A DNA stretch of 64,000 nucleotides from Stenotrophomonas sp. 704A1 (GTDB lineage: Bacteria; Pseudomonadota; Gammaproteobacteria; Xanthomonadales; Xanthomonadaceae). Shown in pieces: positions 45,163 to 56,161 of the stretch (positions are counted from its first letter, which is position 1; each line of letters starts with the position of its first letter). The DNA is taken from the NCBI RefSeq assembly GCF_030549525.1, contig NZ_CP130831.1, positions 3,125,501-3,189,500 on the forward strand, read 5' to 3'. The notes beneath the pieces are model-generated. The model saw only the letters and a program-made list of their open reading frames with translations, did not search any database and had not been told where the DNA came from. The position numbers and the translations under genes were made by a program.

Positions 45163-45189
45163 TGCCTGCTACCCCCGAGTGCTGCCCGC

Positions 45190-47571
45190 TCAGCCGCGGA
45201 TCCGGGCGTGGTGTTCACGCTCGATGGCAGTGACCGCCTCGGTCACCACCGCTTCCACGTCGCGGTCCGTCAGAGTGCGCGACTTGTCCTGCAAAATCAA
45301 GCCCATAGCGAGACTCTTGAATCCCGGCTCGACCCCCTGTCCGACATAGCGGTCGAACAGGTTCAGCTCGCGCAGCAGCGGGCCGGCGGCTTGGCGGAGG
45401 GTGGCAGCCAGGTCACTCCAGGCCACCGTTTCGGGCACCAGAACGGCCAGGTCGCGGCGCACCGCCGGGAACCGGGACAGTTCTCCGGCACGCGGCAGCG
45501 CGCGCGCCGTCAGCGGCTCCAGCTCCAGCTCGAAGGCGTAGACGTCCACGTCGATCTGCATGGCCCGGGCCAGGCGCGGGTGAATCTGCCCGATCCAGCC
45601 GATGGCCACGCCGTCACGGTACACCTCGGCCGAACGGGCCGGATGGCCGTAGGCGCGGGTCGACGGGCGGAAGGTCAGCGCGGCGCCACTGGCGGCAGCC
45701 AGTGATTCCAGGTCGCCCTTCAGGTCATGGAAATCGACCTTGCGGGTCGGCAGGCCCCACTGTACGGCCTGCGCGTCGCCACAGACGGCAGCCGCCACGC
45801 GCGGGGTTTCCAGCGGTGCGGGTTGCCCTTCACCGGGCTGCTGGGCGAACACGCGGCCGATCTCGAACAGGCGCACGCGGCCCAGCTGGCGCGCGGCATT
45901 GCGACCGAGGGTGGCGACCAGGCCCGGCAGCAGCGACGGGCGCATCACCGCCAGCTCGGCCGACAGCGGGTTGGCCAGCGGCACCAGGTTGTCGCGCAGC
46001 TGCCACTGGGTCAGCAGCGCATCGTCGACAAAGGCGAAGTTGACCGTTTCCTGCTGATCGCGGGCGATCAGCTGGCGGCGCACGCTCAGCGCATCCAGCT
46101 GGGTCTCGCTGGGCATCGCCACGCGCGCAGCCCCGCCGGGAAGCGTGGTCGGAATCTGCTCGTAGCCGTGGATGCGGGCCAGTTCTTCGATCAGGTCTTC
46201 TTCGATGGCGATATCGAAGCGGCGGCTCGGCGCCGTGACCTGCCAGCCCTCGGCGCTGGCAACCACCTGCATGCCCAGTGCGCGCAGGATGCGCTCCACT
46301 TCGGCGTCGTCGATGGTGATGCCGAGCAGGCGGGTGATGCGGGCGCGACGCAGCACGATCGACGCCGGCTGCGGCAGATCGGCCTCACGCACGGCCTCGG
46401 TGACCGGCGCGGGAGTACCGCCGGCCAGGTCCAGCACCAGGCGGGTGGCGTACTCGATGGCGGTACGCGGCAGTGCCGGATCGACACCACGCTCGAAGCG
46501 GTGGCCGGCATCGGTGTGCAGGCCGAGCTTGCGGCCACGGCCCATGATCGCGGCCGGTGCGAAGTGCGCAGCCTCCAGGAACACGGCGCTGGTGGCGTCG
46601 GTGACCCGGGTGTCGAAGCCGCCCATCAGGCCGGCCAGGCCGACCGCACGATCGGCATCGGTGACCACCAGGAAGCTGTCATCGAGCACAGCGTCGCGGC
46701 CGTCCAGCAGCTTCAGGGTTTCGTCGGCGCGCGAACGGCGCACGCCGATGCTGCCCTGCAGGGTACCCAGGTCGTAGGCATGCATCGGCTGACCCAGCTC
46801 CAGCATCACGTACTGGGTGATGTCGACCAGCAGCGAGACCGGGCGCACGCCACTGCGGCGCAGGCGTTCGGCCATCCACAGCGGGGTCCTGGCGGCGGCG
46901 TTGACGCCTTCGATGACACGGCCCAGGTAGCGCGGTGCGTCGGCACCGGCGTCAAGCTGGATCGACAGTTCACGGGTCGCGGCGGCGGGAACGGGGTCGG
47001 CGGCGAACGCCAGCACTTCACTGCGGGTGGCGGCGGCGACGTCGTAGGCGATGCCGCGCAGGCTGAAGCAGTCGGCGCGGTTCGGGGTCAGCTTGATCTC
47101 GATGCTGGCATCGGGCAGGCCGAGGTACTCGACCAGGGTCTGGCCCACCGGTGCATCGTCGGGCAGTTCCAGCAGGCCGGACGCATCGTTGTCCAGGCCC
47201 AGCTCCTTGGCCGAGCACAGCATGCCGTTCGACTCGACGCCACGCAGCTTGGCCGGCTTGATCTTCAGCTCGCCGATCTGCGCACCGACCATCGCCAGCG
47301 GCGCAACCAGGCCCGGGCGCGCATTCGGCGCACCGCAGACGATCTGCAGCAGCTCGCCCTGGCCGGCATCGACGCGGCATACCTGCAGGCGATCGGCTTC
47401 GGGGTGGCGCACGGCGTCGACAATGCGCGCCACGACCACATGGTCGAGCCCCCCGCCGAGCGCGGTCACCTCTTCCACTTCCAGGCCGATGGCGGTGAGC
47501 ACCGCACTCAGTTCATCGCGCGAGGCGCCGGTCGGGACGTGGCTGCGCAGCCAGTTTTCGGAGAATTTCAT
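45190..47571 (-). CDS. pheT: Phenylalanyl-tRNA synthetase beta subunit
   Basis: 793 residues. The N-terminal EMAP-type tRNA-binding domain (about 40-150), B3/B4 editing domain, the B5 region, the catalytic-like core and the C-terminal ferredoxin-fold anticodon-binding domain (FPAVRRDLAVLVPETVAWSDL, about 705-793) are in order. With PheS it charges tRNA-Phe. Start ATG 47571 (MKFSENWLRSHV). A SMAG-like palindrome lies between it and pheS. Confidence 0.98.
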   Translation of the reverse strand: MKFSENWLRSHVPTGASRDELSAVLTAIGLEVEEVTALGGGLDHVVVARIVDAVRHPEADRLQVCRVDAGQGELLQIVCGAPNARPGLVAPLAMVGAQIGELKIKPAKLRGVESNGMLCSAKELGLDNDASGLLELPDDAPVGQTLVEYLGLPDASIEIKLTPNRADCFSLRGIAYDVAAATRSEVLAFAADPVPAAATRELSIQLDAGADAPRYLGRVIEGVNAAARTPLWMAERLRRSGVRPVSLLVDITQYVMLELGQPMHAYDLGTLQGSIGVRRSRADETLKLLDGRDAVLDDSFLVVTDADRAVGLAGLMGGFDTRVTDATSAVFLEAAHFAPAAIMGRGRKLGLHTDAGHRFERGVDPALPRTAIEYATRLVLDLAGGTPAPVTEAVREADLPQPASIVLRRARITRLLGITIDDAEVERILRALGMQVVASAEGWQVTAPSRRFDIAIEEDLIEELARIHGYEQIPTTLPGGAARVAMPSETQLDALSVRRQLIARDQQETVNFAFVDDALLTQWQLRDNLVPLANPLSAELAVMRPSLLPGLVATLGRNAARQLGRVRLFEIGRVFAQQPGEGQPAPLETPRVAAAVCGDAQAVQWGLPTRKVDFHDLKGDLESLAAASGAALTFRPSTRAYGHPARSAEVYRDGVAIGWIGQIHPRLARAMQIDVDVYAFELELEPLTARALPRAGELSRFPAVRRDLAVLVPETVAWSDLAATLRQAAGPLLRELNLFDRYVGQGVEPGFKSLAMGLILQDKSRTLTDRDVEAVVTEAVTAIEREHHARIRG

Positions 47572-47622
47572 GGTGTCACCCTGGTGGGCCCGGCGCATGC
47601 GCCTGGGCCTGCGTTGTTGAGT

Positions 47623-47646
47623 CCGCCGGACACGGCCCGGCGTTAC
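47623..47646 (-). repeat. GTAA-headed palindrome between pheS and pheT
   Basis: Minus strand GTAACGCCGGGCCGTGTCCGGCGG; SMAG-like, inside an operon, so it sits in the mRNA and may alter processing. Confidence 0.6.
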
Positions 47647-47654
47647 CGAATGCG

Positions 47655-49201
<1,547 letters not shown>

Positions 49202-49212
49202 TGTTCAGTTCC

Positions 49213-49410
49213 TCAGAGGTAAGGGAGCATGCGGTCCAGACGGCCTGCGTCTTCTGCACGGACATGGCCCGTCTGACGCAGATTACGCTTACGCTTGGTC
49301 GCTTTCTTCGTGAGGATGTGGCTACGGTTGGCGTGGCCGCACTTGTACTTGCCCGAGGCGGTCTTGCGGAAACGCTTGGCCGCTGCCCGGTTGGTCTTGA
49401 TCTTGGGCAT
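49213..49410 (-). CDS. rpmI: 50S ribosomal protein L35
   Basis: 65 residues, highly basic: [20 protein letters not shown], then [16 protein letters not shown]. Conserved between infC and rplT. ATG 49410 with AAGGACA upstream (AAGGA about 6 nt away). Confidence 0.99.
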   Translation of the reverse strand: MPKIKTNRAAAKRFRKTASGKYKCGHANRSHILTKKATKRKRNLRQTGHVRAEDAGRLDRMLPYL

Positions 49411-49605
49411 TGCAATGTCCTTGATGGGATATGACCCTGGTTTCTGACTGATCTGGCGGCGGCCTGGGCCGCTCTTTCCGTCCTGCCATGATCGGCGTAC
49501 GACCCGTCCTGGGTGGGTCGAGCCGGGCATGATACAGGGAAATCCCCGCTGCCACCAGCCCCCACACCGTTTTCACATCGGTACCGGCTACCCGCCCGGA
49601 CAAGC

Positions 49606-49626
49606 GAAAGGGCGCCCGCGGCGCCC
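49606..49626 (-). terminator. Hairpin between infC and rpmI
   Basis: GGGCGCC-CGC-GGCGCCC, 7-bp stem, followed on the minus strand by TTTCG. It may be a partial terminator that lets infC and rpmI-rplT be expressed differently. Confidence 0.45.
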
Positions 49627-49679
49627 CTTCACCCTGCCCATTCAGCCGCCAGGCGCCCCGCAAGGCAGCCCGTCAGGCC

Positions 49680-50207
49680 TCAGGTCTTCTTCTTCGGCGC
49701 GATCATCATCACCATCTGACGCCCTTCCAGGCGCGGACGGGATTCGATGACGATGTCTTCGCCCAGATCGGTTTCGATCCGGTTGGCCATCTCGCGCCCC
49801 AGTTCCTGGTGGCTCATTTCACGGCCACGGAAGCGGATGTTGACCTTGATCTTGTCGCCTTCCTCAAGGAAACCGCGCATCTTGCGCAGCTTGATCTGGT
49901 AGTCGCCCTCGTCCGTGACCGGACGGAACTTCACTTCCTTGATCTCGACCTGCTTGGTCTTCTTCTTGGCCTCGCTGGCCTTCTTCTGCGCTTCGAACTT
50001 GAACTTGCCGAAGTCCATGATCTTGCAGACCGGCGGATCGGCCTGCGGCTGGATTTCGACCAGGTCCAGGCCTTCATCTTCGGCCATGGACAGCGCTTCG
50101 TCGCGCGACAACACGCCGATCATTTCTCCGTCGCTGCCGATCACGCGGACGCGCGGCACACGGATTTCCTGATTCTTGCGGTTCTGTTTGTTGTCAGGGG
50201 TGCTGAT
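49680..50207 (-). CDS. infC: Translation initiation factor IF-3
   Basis: 175 residues if started at ATC 50207. Both IF-3 domains are clear: [49 protein letters not shown] and the C-terminal [13 protein letters not shown]...[16 protein letters not shown]. In E. coli infC starts at AUU, used for autogenous control by IF-3. Here no ATG, GTG or TTG has a good site, but GGGAGA lies 8 nt before an ATC codon, giving (M)[13 protein letters not shown] 50222, five codons upstream, lacks a ribosome site. Length and homology fit the ATC start. It belongs to the thrS-infC-rpmI-rplT-pheST cluster. Confidence 0.97.
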   Translation of the reverse strand: MSTPDNKQNRKNQEIRVPRVRVIGSDGEMIGVLSRDEALSMAEDEGLDLVEIQPQADPPVCKIMDFGKFKFEAQKKASEAKKKTKQVEIKEVKFRPVTDEGDYQIKLRKMRGFLEEGDKIKVNIRFRGREMSHQELGREMANRIETDLGEDIVIESRPRLEGRQMVMMIAPKKKT

Positions 50208-50270
50208 ATTACGTTCTCCCAAGGGTATCGAACCGGTCCGGGAGCCTGTGCACCCGGACCGGACCTTTGC

Positions 50271-52172
50271 TTACGCGCCCTCGGCCCGGAGCCGCTCGAT
50301 GAAGGCCTGCAGGCTCATGCTGCCCAGGTCTTCGCCGGAACGCGTACGCACCGCCACAGCGCCGTTTTCCTTTTCGCGGTCACCAATGACCAGCAGGTAC
50401 GGCACGCGCTGCAGCGTATGCTCGCGAATCTTATAGCCGATCTTCTCGTTACGCAAATCCGCGCTGACGCGGAAGCCTTGCTCCGCAAGGGTTTTGGTCA
50501 CGCCGGATACGTATTCAGCCTGGGCGTCGGTGATGTTGGCCACCACCACCTGGGTCGGTGCCAGCCAGGTCGGGAACTGGCCGGCATGGTGCTCGATCAG
50601 GATGCCCAGGAAACGCTCCATCGAGCCGACGATGGCCCGGTGCAGCATGACCGGATGCTTCTTCTGGCTGTTCTCGTCCACGTACTCGGCGCCGAGGCGG
50701 CCGGGCATCATGAAATCGACCTGCATGGTGCCCAGCTGCCAGGTACGGCCGATCGCGTCCTTCAGGTGGTACTCGATCTTCGGGCCGTAGAAGGCCCCCT
50801 CACCCGGCAGCTCCTGCCATTCCACGCCACAGGCGGTCAGCGCCGAACGCAGCGCGCCCTCGGCCTTGTCCCAGGTGGCGTCATCGCCCAGGCGCGATTC
50901 CGGGCGCAGCGCGATCTTGATCTGGATCTCATCGAAGCCGAAGTGCTGGTACACCGCCAGCGCCTGCTGGTGGAATGCGGTCACTTCCGATTCGATCTGC
51001 GCCTCGGTGCAGAAAACGTGGCCGTCGTCCTGGGTGAAACCCCGCACGCGCAGGATGCCGTGCAGCGCGCCGGACGGCTCGTTGCGGTGGCAGGAGCCGA
51101 ATTCACCATAGCGGATCGGCAGATCGCGGTAGCTGTGCAGGCCCTGGTTGAACACCTGGATATGGCCCGGGCAGTTCATCGGCTTGACCGCGTAGGTACG
51201 CTTCTCCGACTCGGTGAAGAACATGTTGTCCTGGTAGTTGTCCCAGTGGCCGGACTGCTTCCACAGGCTCACGTCCAGGATCTGCGGGCAGCGCACTTCG
51301 CCGTAACCGCTGTTGCGGTAGACCTTGCGCATGTACTGCTCCACCACCTGCCACAGGGCCCAGCCCTTGGGGTGCCAGAACACCAGCCCCGGCGCTTCTT
51401 CCTGCAGGTGGAACAGGTCCTGCTGCTTGCCGATGCGGCGGTGGTCGCGCATCTCCGCTTCCTCGATGCGCTTGATGTACGCCTCGAGCTGCTTCTTGTC
51501 GGCCCAGGCGGTGCCGTAGATGCGCTGCAGCTGTTCGTTCTTGGCATCGCCACGCCAGTAGGCGCCGGAAATGCGGGTCAGCTTGAAGGCCTTCAGGAAA
51601 CGGGTGTTCGGCACGTGCGGGCCACGGCACATGTCCACGTATTCCTGGTGGTAGTACATGCCCATCGCCTGGATGTCATCGGGCATGTCCTCGATCAGGC
51701 GCAGCTTGTAGTCCTCGCCACGGGCCTTGAAGATCTCGATCACTTCGGCGCGCGGGGTCATCTTCTTGATGACGTCGTAGTCCTGGGCGATCAGCTCGCC
51801 CATGCGCTTCTCGATCGCCGCCATGTCCTCCGGCGTGAACGGGCGCTCGGAGTAGATGTCGTAGTAGAAGCCCTCGGCGATCACCGGGCCGATCACCATC
51901 TTCACATCCGGGTACAGCTGCTTGACCGCATGGCCGACCAGATGGGCGCTGGAGTGGCGGATGATCTCCACGCCCTCCTCGTCCTTGGCGGTGATGATGC
52001 GCAGGCCGGCATCGTGGTCGATGACGTCGCTGGCATCGACCAGCACGCCGTCCACCGAACCGGCGATGGTGGCCTTGGCCAGGCCGGCACCGATCGACTG
52101 GGCGACCTCCATGACGCTGACGGGGTTTTCGAATTCGCGGCGGCTGCCGTCGGGAAGGGTAATCGTGATCAT
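50271..52172 (-). CDS. thrS: Threonyl-tRNA synthetase
   Basis: 633 residues. TGS domain at about 1-60 ([20 protein letters not shown]), the editing domain with [17 protein letters not shown], class II core with [48 protein letters not shown] and a C-terminal anticodon domain (about 535-633). It charges tRNA-Thr. infC begins 63 bp downstream. A possible attenuator with a Thr-rich leader peptide is upstream. Confidence 0.98.
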   Translation of the reverse strand: MITITLPDGSRREFENPVSVMEVAQSIGAGLAKATIAGSVDGVLVDASDVIDHDAGLRIITAKDEEGVEIIRHSSAHLVGHAVKQLYPDVKMVIGPVIAEGFYYDIYSERPFTPEDMAAIEKRMGELIAQDYDVIKKMTPRAEVIEIFKARGEDYKLRLIEDMPDDIQAMGMYYHQEYVDMCRGPHVPNTRFLKAFKLTRISGAYWRGDAKNEQLQRIYGTAWADKKQLEAYIKRIEEAEMRDHRRIGKQQDLFHLQEEAPGLVFWHPKGWALWQVVEQYMRKVYRNSGYGEVRCPQILDVSLWKQSGHWDNYQDNMFFTESEKRTYAVKPMNCPGHIQVFNQGLHSYRDLPIRYGEFGSCHRNEPSGALHGILRVRGFTQDDGHVFCTEAQIESEVTAFHQQALAVYQHFGFDEIQIKIALRPESRLGDDATWDKAEGALRSALTACGVEWQELPGEGAFYGPKIEYHLKDAIGRTWQLGTMQVDFMMPGRLGAEYVDENSQKKHPVMLHRAIVGSMERFLGILIEHHAGQFPTWLAPTQVVVANITDAQAEYVSGVTKTLAEQGFRVSADLRNEKIGYKIREHTLQRVPYLLVIGDREKENGAVAVRTRSGEDLGSMSLQAFIERLRAEGA

Positions 52173-52240
52173 CGCAATGGCTTCGTGCGGGGCCCGCCTG
52201 GGCGGGCTGGAATGCGCTCCCGGAGCGGCGTCCGGGCAAT

Positions 52241-52262
52241 AAAAAAGCGCCGCGAGGGCGCC
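52241..52262 (-). terminator. Terminator inside the thrS leader
   Basis: On the minus strand GCGCC-CTCGC-GGCGC (extended by a G-T and an A-T pair) followed by TTTTTT, 69 bp before thrS. No gene on this strand ends here, so it is in the 5' leader of thrS. Confidence 0.75.
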
Positions 52263-52287
52263 TGGAACCCAGGGCCTTCGGGGTGGG

Positions 52288-52314
52288 TCAACAGGGGGCG
52301 GTGGTAGTGCTCAT
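52288..52314 (-). CDS. Candidate threonine leader peptide of thrS
   Basis: Nine codons including the stop encode MSTTTAPC with three consecutive Thr codons (ACT ACC ACC), upstream of a leader terminator and thrS. Peptides of this type are used in ribosome-mediated attenuation of amino-acid genes. No strong ribosome site is visible (GAGCG about 5 nt before). Reported as a candidate, not an established gene. Confidence 0.5.
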   Translation of the reverse strand: MSTTTAPC

Positions 52315-52374
52315 GTCGCACGCTCGGCCGGCGCTGGGCGCGGGCCACCTTGTTCCAGACGGGGAATGGCCATG

Positions 52375-52403
52375 ATCTTAAACCAGCGCTCGACAAAGCC
52401 CAA
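52375..52403 (-). promoter_or_regulatory. Promoter candidate of thrS
   Basis: TTGGGC (52403-52398), 17-bp spacer, TAAGAT (52380-52375) on the minus strand. It would give a leader of about 195 nt, including the Thr-rich peptide and terminator. Confidence 0.45.
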
Positions 52404-52600
52404 GCGGCGCGGTGATGGCGCCTGAATGGCGCTGGCTGGCGGCGTGAAAACGCAATGATTACCATGTGCGCGCAGCCCGCCCGCGCCAGCCTGCCCGCTT
52501 TCCCCCAGGACCCCGCAATGCGCCACCCGCTTCGACCGGCCTGTGCCGGCCCCGCCCGTGCCCCGCGTTCACCGGCCCAGCGCCACGCCGGGGGCCGGCC

Positions 52601-52897
52601 ATGATCACCGTTGGCCTGTCGACCCTGGGCTTCTGCAGCCTGGGCATGCTGTCGGCGATGTTCTCGGCGCTGGCCTTCTATGCCGCCTCGCCCCACTGCC
52701 GCTGGCCGCGCCTGCGCCGTGCCGGACGCCTCGGCCGGCAGATCGGCCTGGTCGCCGCCGCTGCCGCGTTGTGGCTGTGGATGGCCGAACTGGGCTTCGC
52801 CGCCGGCCTGGTCGCGATGCTGTGCACCTGGATGCTGGCGGCGATGCTGCTGCCGGCACTGGCGGCCTGGCACCGCCCCGATGCGGAGCCACGCTGA
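52601..52897 (+). CDS. Small membrane protein of the PepSY operon (DUF3325-like)
   Basis: 98 residues, two or three membrane spans (LGFCSLGMLSAMFSALAFYA; LVAAAAALWLWMAELGFAAGLVAMLCTWMLAAMLLPAL). It resembles the DUF3325 proteins found next to PepSY iron-uptake membrane proteins (tentative family). ATG 52601. Its stop overlaps the next start (TGATG). Confidence 0.75.
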   Translation: MITVGLSTLGFCSLGMLSAMFSALAFYAASPHCRWPRLRRAGRLGRQIGLVAAAAALWLWMAELGFAAGLVAMLCTWMLAAMLLPALAAWHRPDAEPR

Positions 52898-53160
52898 TGT
52901 GGGCGCGCGCGCTGGCCGGTGTCTTTCCCGGTTTCTTCCTCGCCGCTGCGGTGACCGGCCTGCTGACCTGGCTGCCGCCGGGGCCCTGGCAGAATGCCCT
53001 GGTGCCCAGCCTGATCGCCTTCGTGCCGCTGTGGATGCTGGCCGCGCTGTGGGCCTTCAGCTTCCGTAGCGCACTGCGTGCCTGGCTGGCGCTGGCCGGC
53101 TGCGCCGCTGCCGGCTTCGCCCTGCTCGGCCTGCTGCGCCTGGCCGGCGCGGTGCAATGA
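52897..53160 (+). CDS. Small membrane protein of the PepSY operon (DUF3649-like)
   Basis: 87 residues with about three membrane spans (FPGFFLAAAVTGLLTWL; LIAFVPLWMLAALWAFSF; WLALAGCAAAGFALLGLLRLA). It is placed between the DUF3325-like gene and the PepSY gene, as in such operons; family name tentative. Start overlaps the previous stop by one base, indicating coupling. Confidence 0.7.
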   Translation: MWARALAGVFPGFFLAAAVTGLLTWLPPGPWQNALVPSLIAFVPLWMLAALWAFSFRSALRAWLALAGCAAAGFALLGLLRLAGAVQ

Positions 53161-53170
53161 GATCGAACGC

Positions 53171-54730
53171 ATGAAATTCAGTTCGCAGACCCTGCGCACG
53201 TTCACCACCCTGCATACCTGGGTCGGCCTGGTCGCCGGCTTCGGCCTGTTCGTGGCCTTCTATGCCGGGGCGCTGACCCTGTTCCACCATGATCTGCCGC
53301 TGTGGCAGACCCCGGGTGCGGCCACGGCGCTGCCGGCGGGCCTGGATGATGCCCAGTACCTGCTCGACGATGTGCTGGCCACCCACCCGGAAGCCCGTCG
53401 CCATGTCGGCATGACCTTCCCGGGGGCCGACCACCCGCAGCCGCTGGCCTACTGGCAGGCCGACGACGGCAGCTGGCGGTACGCGTGGCCGGGCCACACC
53501 GAAGGCAGTGCCACGCCACCGCAGACCGGGCTGGCCGAGCTGGTCAACGAGCTGCATTACAGCCTGGGCCTGCCGGTGGCCGGCCTGTACGTGATGGGCA
53601 TCGTCAGCCTGCTCTACGGCATGGCCCTGCTCAGCGGCCTGGTGATCCACCTGCCGAAGCTGCTGGGCGACCTGTTCGCACTGCGCCCGGGCCGCAACCT
53701 CAAGCAGCAGTGGCAGGACGCGCACAACGTGATCGGCGTGCTCAGCCTGCCCTTCCACCTGATGTTCGCGGTGACCGGCGCCCTGCTGTGCCTGGTATTC
53801 ATCCAGATGGCGCTGCTCAACCCGCTGATCTACGACGGCAAGGTGCTGCAGGCGGTACCGACCGCCATGGATACCGCCCCGGTGCGCGATGCCAGCGGCG
53901 TTCCGGCGCCGCCGGGCAGCCTGCGCGTGCTGCATGCGCGGGCGCTGGAAGTGGCACGCGCGCAGGGCGTGGCCGATTTCGAACCGGCCTACCTGAAACT
54001 GGCCAACGGCGGCGATGCCAATGCCACCATCGAGATCACCGGCGAAGCCAGCGGCACGCTCGGACCGCTCGGCGCGGTGGCACTGGATGTGGCCACCGGC
54101 TCGCTGCTGGCCAGCCAGTTGCCGGGCCAGCGCGACGCCAACCATGCCACCCTCAGCGCCGCCTACGCCCTGCACTTCGGTGAGTTCGGCAATGGCGTGG
54201 TGGTGTGGCTGTACTTCCTGCTCGGCCTGGGGGGCGCCTTCCTGTTCTATTCGGGCAACCTGCTGTGGATCGAATCCCGGCGCAAACGCCGGCAGCCGCA
54301 GCAGTCGCGCGCGGCGATCAACATGGCGCGGGCCACCGTCGGCGTCTGCATCGGCCTGTGCGTGGCGATCTCGGTCGCCTTCCTGGCCGCCCTGGTGCTG
54401 GAACGGGTGGCCCCGGCGGCGGTCGACCGTGGTATCCGCTGGGCCTGCTTCGGCAGTTGGGCGGCCTGTGCGTTGTGGGCCGCATGGCGCCGGCCCGCGC
54501 AGGGCGCACGCGAGCTGCTGTGGGCGGCGGCGCTGAGCACCGTGCTGGTGCCGGTGGCGCACGGCGCGCTCAATGGCGACTGGCTGTGGCGGGCCGCTGC
54601 ACGCGGACAGTGGCCGCTGTTCTGGATCGACGCCGTGGCGATCGCGATGGCGTTCGGCTTCGCGCGGCTGGCGGTGGCCAGCCAGCGCCGCGCACGCAGC
54701 GGCGATCCCAACAGCGTCTGGGCCGGGTGA
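53171..54730 (+). CDS. PepSY-associated TM protein (PiuB-like)
   Basis: 519 residues. It starts MKFSSQTLRTFTTLHTWVGLVAGFGLF and has about four main membrane segments (near 20, 185, 340 and 400-500) and a large periplasmic PepSY-containing part between. FHHDLPLWQTP near the N-terminus and PFHLMFAVTGALLCLVFI are typical of PepSY-TM proteins linked to siderophore or iron reduction. Follows two small membrane proteins in the same operon. Role in iron uptake is inferred from the family. Confidence 0.85.
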   Translation: MKFSSQTLRTFTTLHTWVGLVAGFGLFVAFYAGALTLFHHDLPLWQTPGAATALPAGLDDAQYLLDDVLATHPEARRHVGMTFPGADHPQPLAYWQADDGSWRYAWPGHTEGSATPPQTGLAELVNELHYSLGLPVAGLYVMGIVSLLYGMALLSGLVIHLPKLLGDLFALRPGRNLKQQWQDAHNVIGVLSLPFHLMFAVTGALLCLVFIQMALLNPLIYDGKVLQAVPTAMDTAPVRDASGVPAPPGSLRVLHARALEVARAQGVADFEPAYLKLANGGDANATIEITGEASGTLGPLGAVALDVATGSLLASQLPGQRDANHATLSAAYALHFGEFGNGVVVWLYFLLGLGGAFLFYSGNLLWIESRRKRRQPQQSRAAINMARATVGVCIGLCVAISVAFLAALVLERVAPAAVDRGIRWACFGSWAACALWAAWRRPAQGARELLWAAALSTVLVPVAHGALNGDWLWRAAARGQWPLFWIDAVAIAMAFGFARLAVASQRRARSGDPNSVWAG

Positions 54731-54735
54731 GCCGA

Positions 54736-54753
54736 GGCCGGGCATGACCCGGC
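54736..54753. repeat. SMAG-like hairpin downstream of the PepSY gene
   Basis: GGCCGGGCATGACCCGGC, a CCGGG/CCCGG stem with a short loop between convergent genes. Confidence 0.5.
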
Positions 54754-54774
54754 GCTCGCCCGCCCGCTTGCCGG

Positions 54775-55956
54775 TCAATCGCCGACGCGGGCCTTGTGCC
54801 ACGGCGCCAGCATCGCGTTGAGCAGGCTGGCCTGCTCGTCGTCGCCGGTCAGTTCCCACATGAAGACGCCGGCCAGGCCCTGCTCGCGGGCGAACTGCGC
54901 GCGCAGGCCGATCGAGCGCGGGTCTTCGTAGCTGATGAAGATCTTCTGCTCCGCGTTGTACAGCCACGGACTCTGCGCCTGCGGCTGCCAATGCTTCACC
55001 CAGCCGGGCTGGTCGAGGTAGCGTGCCTTGATCACCCGCCAGTCGCCGGCATCGGCCGGTGCGCTGTAGGGCTGGAACAGGCCGTCGCTGGATTCACCGC
55101 TGACCTTGAAGCCGCGCCCATAGAACGGCACCCCCAGCACCAGTTTCTGCGCAGGCACGCCGTGCTCGCGGTAGTACTGCACGGCACCTGCGACGTTGTT
55201 CCAGCGCCGCAACGCCGGTGCCAGCGGATCGGCCGGCACCTCGTGCAGCGGTGCGTTGAAGGTCGACACCGCCGAGAACCCGGTGCCCATGTCGTAGCTC
55301 ATCAGGTTGATGAAGTCGAACACCCCGGCCAGCGCAGGCAGGTCGTAGCTGGCCGCCGGGTCGTAGGGACCGTCGGTCTGCAGCCGCCCGGTGGCCAGCG
55401 CAGCGGTCAGCAGCATCGGCTGCCCCTGCGCGCGCGCGCGGGCATCCAGTGCGACACGGAACGCTTGGGCCAGCCGGGTCAGATTGGCGCGGTCCTGCGG
55501 CCGGTGCGCCAGTTCCTTCGGGCCACCGCTGACCGGAAACTCCCAGTCGAGGTCCACGCCATCGAAGCTGCCGGCATACCGTTCGAAGAACAGCGCCATG
55601 CAGGAATCCACCAGCCGCCTGCGGCTGGCGTCGGTCAGCGCGGCATCGGAGAAGCCACCGGCGCCCCAGCCACCGATCGAGATCAGCGTGCGCAGGTGCG
55701 GGTGCGCGCGCTTGAGCTCGGCCAGCGCCGCGAAGTTCGCCGGCGCCTCCGCGCCCACCGCGCAGCGCCCGTCTTCGATGGTGGAGAACGCGTAGAACAG
55801 ATGGGTCAGGCGGTCAGCCGGAATGCTCGATACCGGATAACGCTCGGCGGAACCACCGGGGTAGTAGGCACCGAAAATGGGCGGCGCGGCCCGCACGGCG
55901 ATGGGCAGCGCAGCGGCGGTCAGCACGGCAAGCAGGGCCACGGTCTTGCGGAACAT
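54775..55956 (-). CDS. Glycoside hydrolase family 18 (chitinase-like), secreted
   Basis: 393 residues. Signal peptide about 1-22. FDGVDLDWEFP gives the GH18 DxxDxDxE motif with the catalytic Glu; also LRTLISIGGWG and INLMSYDMGTG. It hydrolyses beta-1,4-linked N-acetylglucosamine polymers such as chitin. No separate chitin-binding domain is visible. Start ATG 55956; the open frame continues further but the signal peptide sets the start. Divergent from the TPR protein. Confidence 0.93.
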   Translation of the reverse strand: MFRKTVALLAVLTAAALPIAVRAAPPIFGAYYPGGSAERYPVSSIPADRLTHLFYAFSTIEDGRCAVGAEAPANFAALAELKRAHPHLRTLISIGGWGAGGFSDAALTDASRRRLVDSCMALFFERYAGSFDGVDLDWEFPVSGGPKELAHRPQDRANLTRLAQAFRVALDARARAQGQPMLLTAALATGRLQTDGPYDPAASYDLPALAGVFDFINLMSYDMGTGFSAVSTFNAPLHEVPADPLAPALRRWNNVAGAVQYYREHGVPAQKLVLGVPFYGRGFKVSGESSDGLFQPYSAPADAGDWRVIKARYLDQPGWVKHWQPQAQSPWLYNAEQKIFISYEDPRSIGLRAQFAREQGLAGVFMWELTGDDEQASLLNAMLAPWHKARVGD

Positions 55957-56161
55957 GGGATCTCCCGGGTCGAAGGCGCAGCCACGGTAGCAAACACACT
56001 GCCCGCCTGCGCGGATGTCCGCGCATGTCGTCCCGTGGACAGCCGGGCACCCTGTCGACACGACATCGCGGTGGCCCATCGGACGTGCGCGTGCAGCGCA
56101 GCAGGACAAACCGGTACCCGCCTGGGCTAAGGTGTCCCTCGATTTTCATCGGCACAGGGAC

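Noticed and set aside
52311..52373. ATG at 52373 as a second leader frame (MAIPRLEQ...) overlapping the Thr peptide by ATGA
   Set aside because: Its start overlaps the predicted -10 box, so it would not be in the transcript if that promoter is right; no Thr content.
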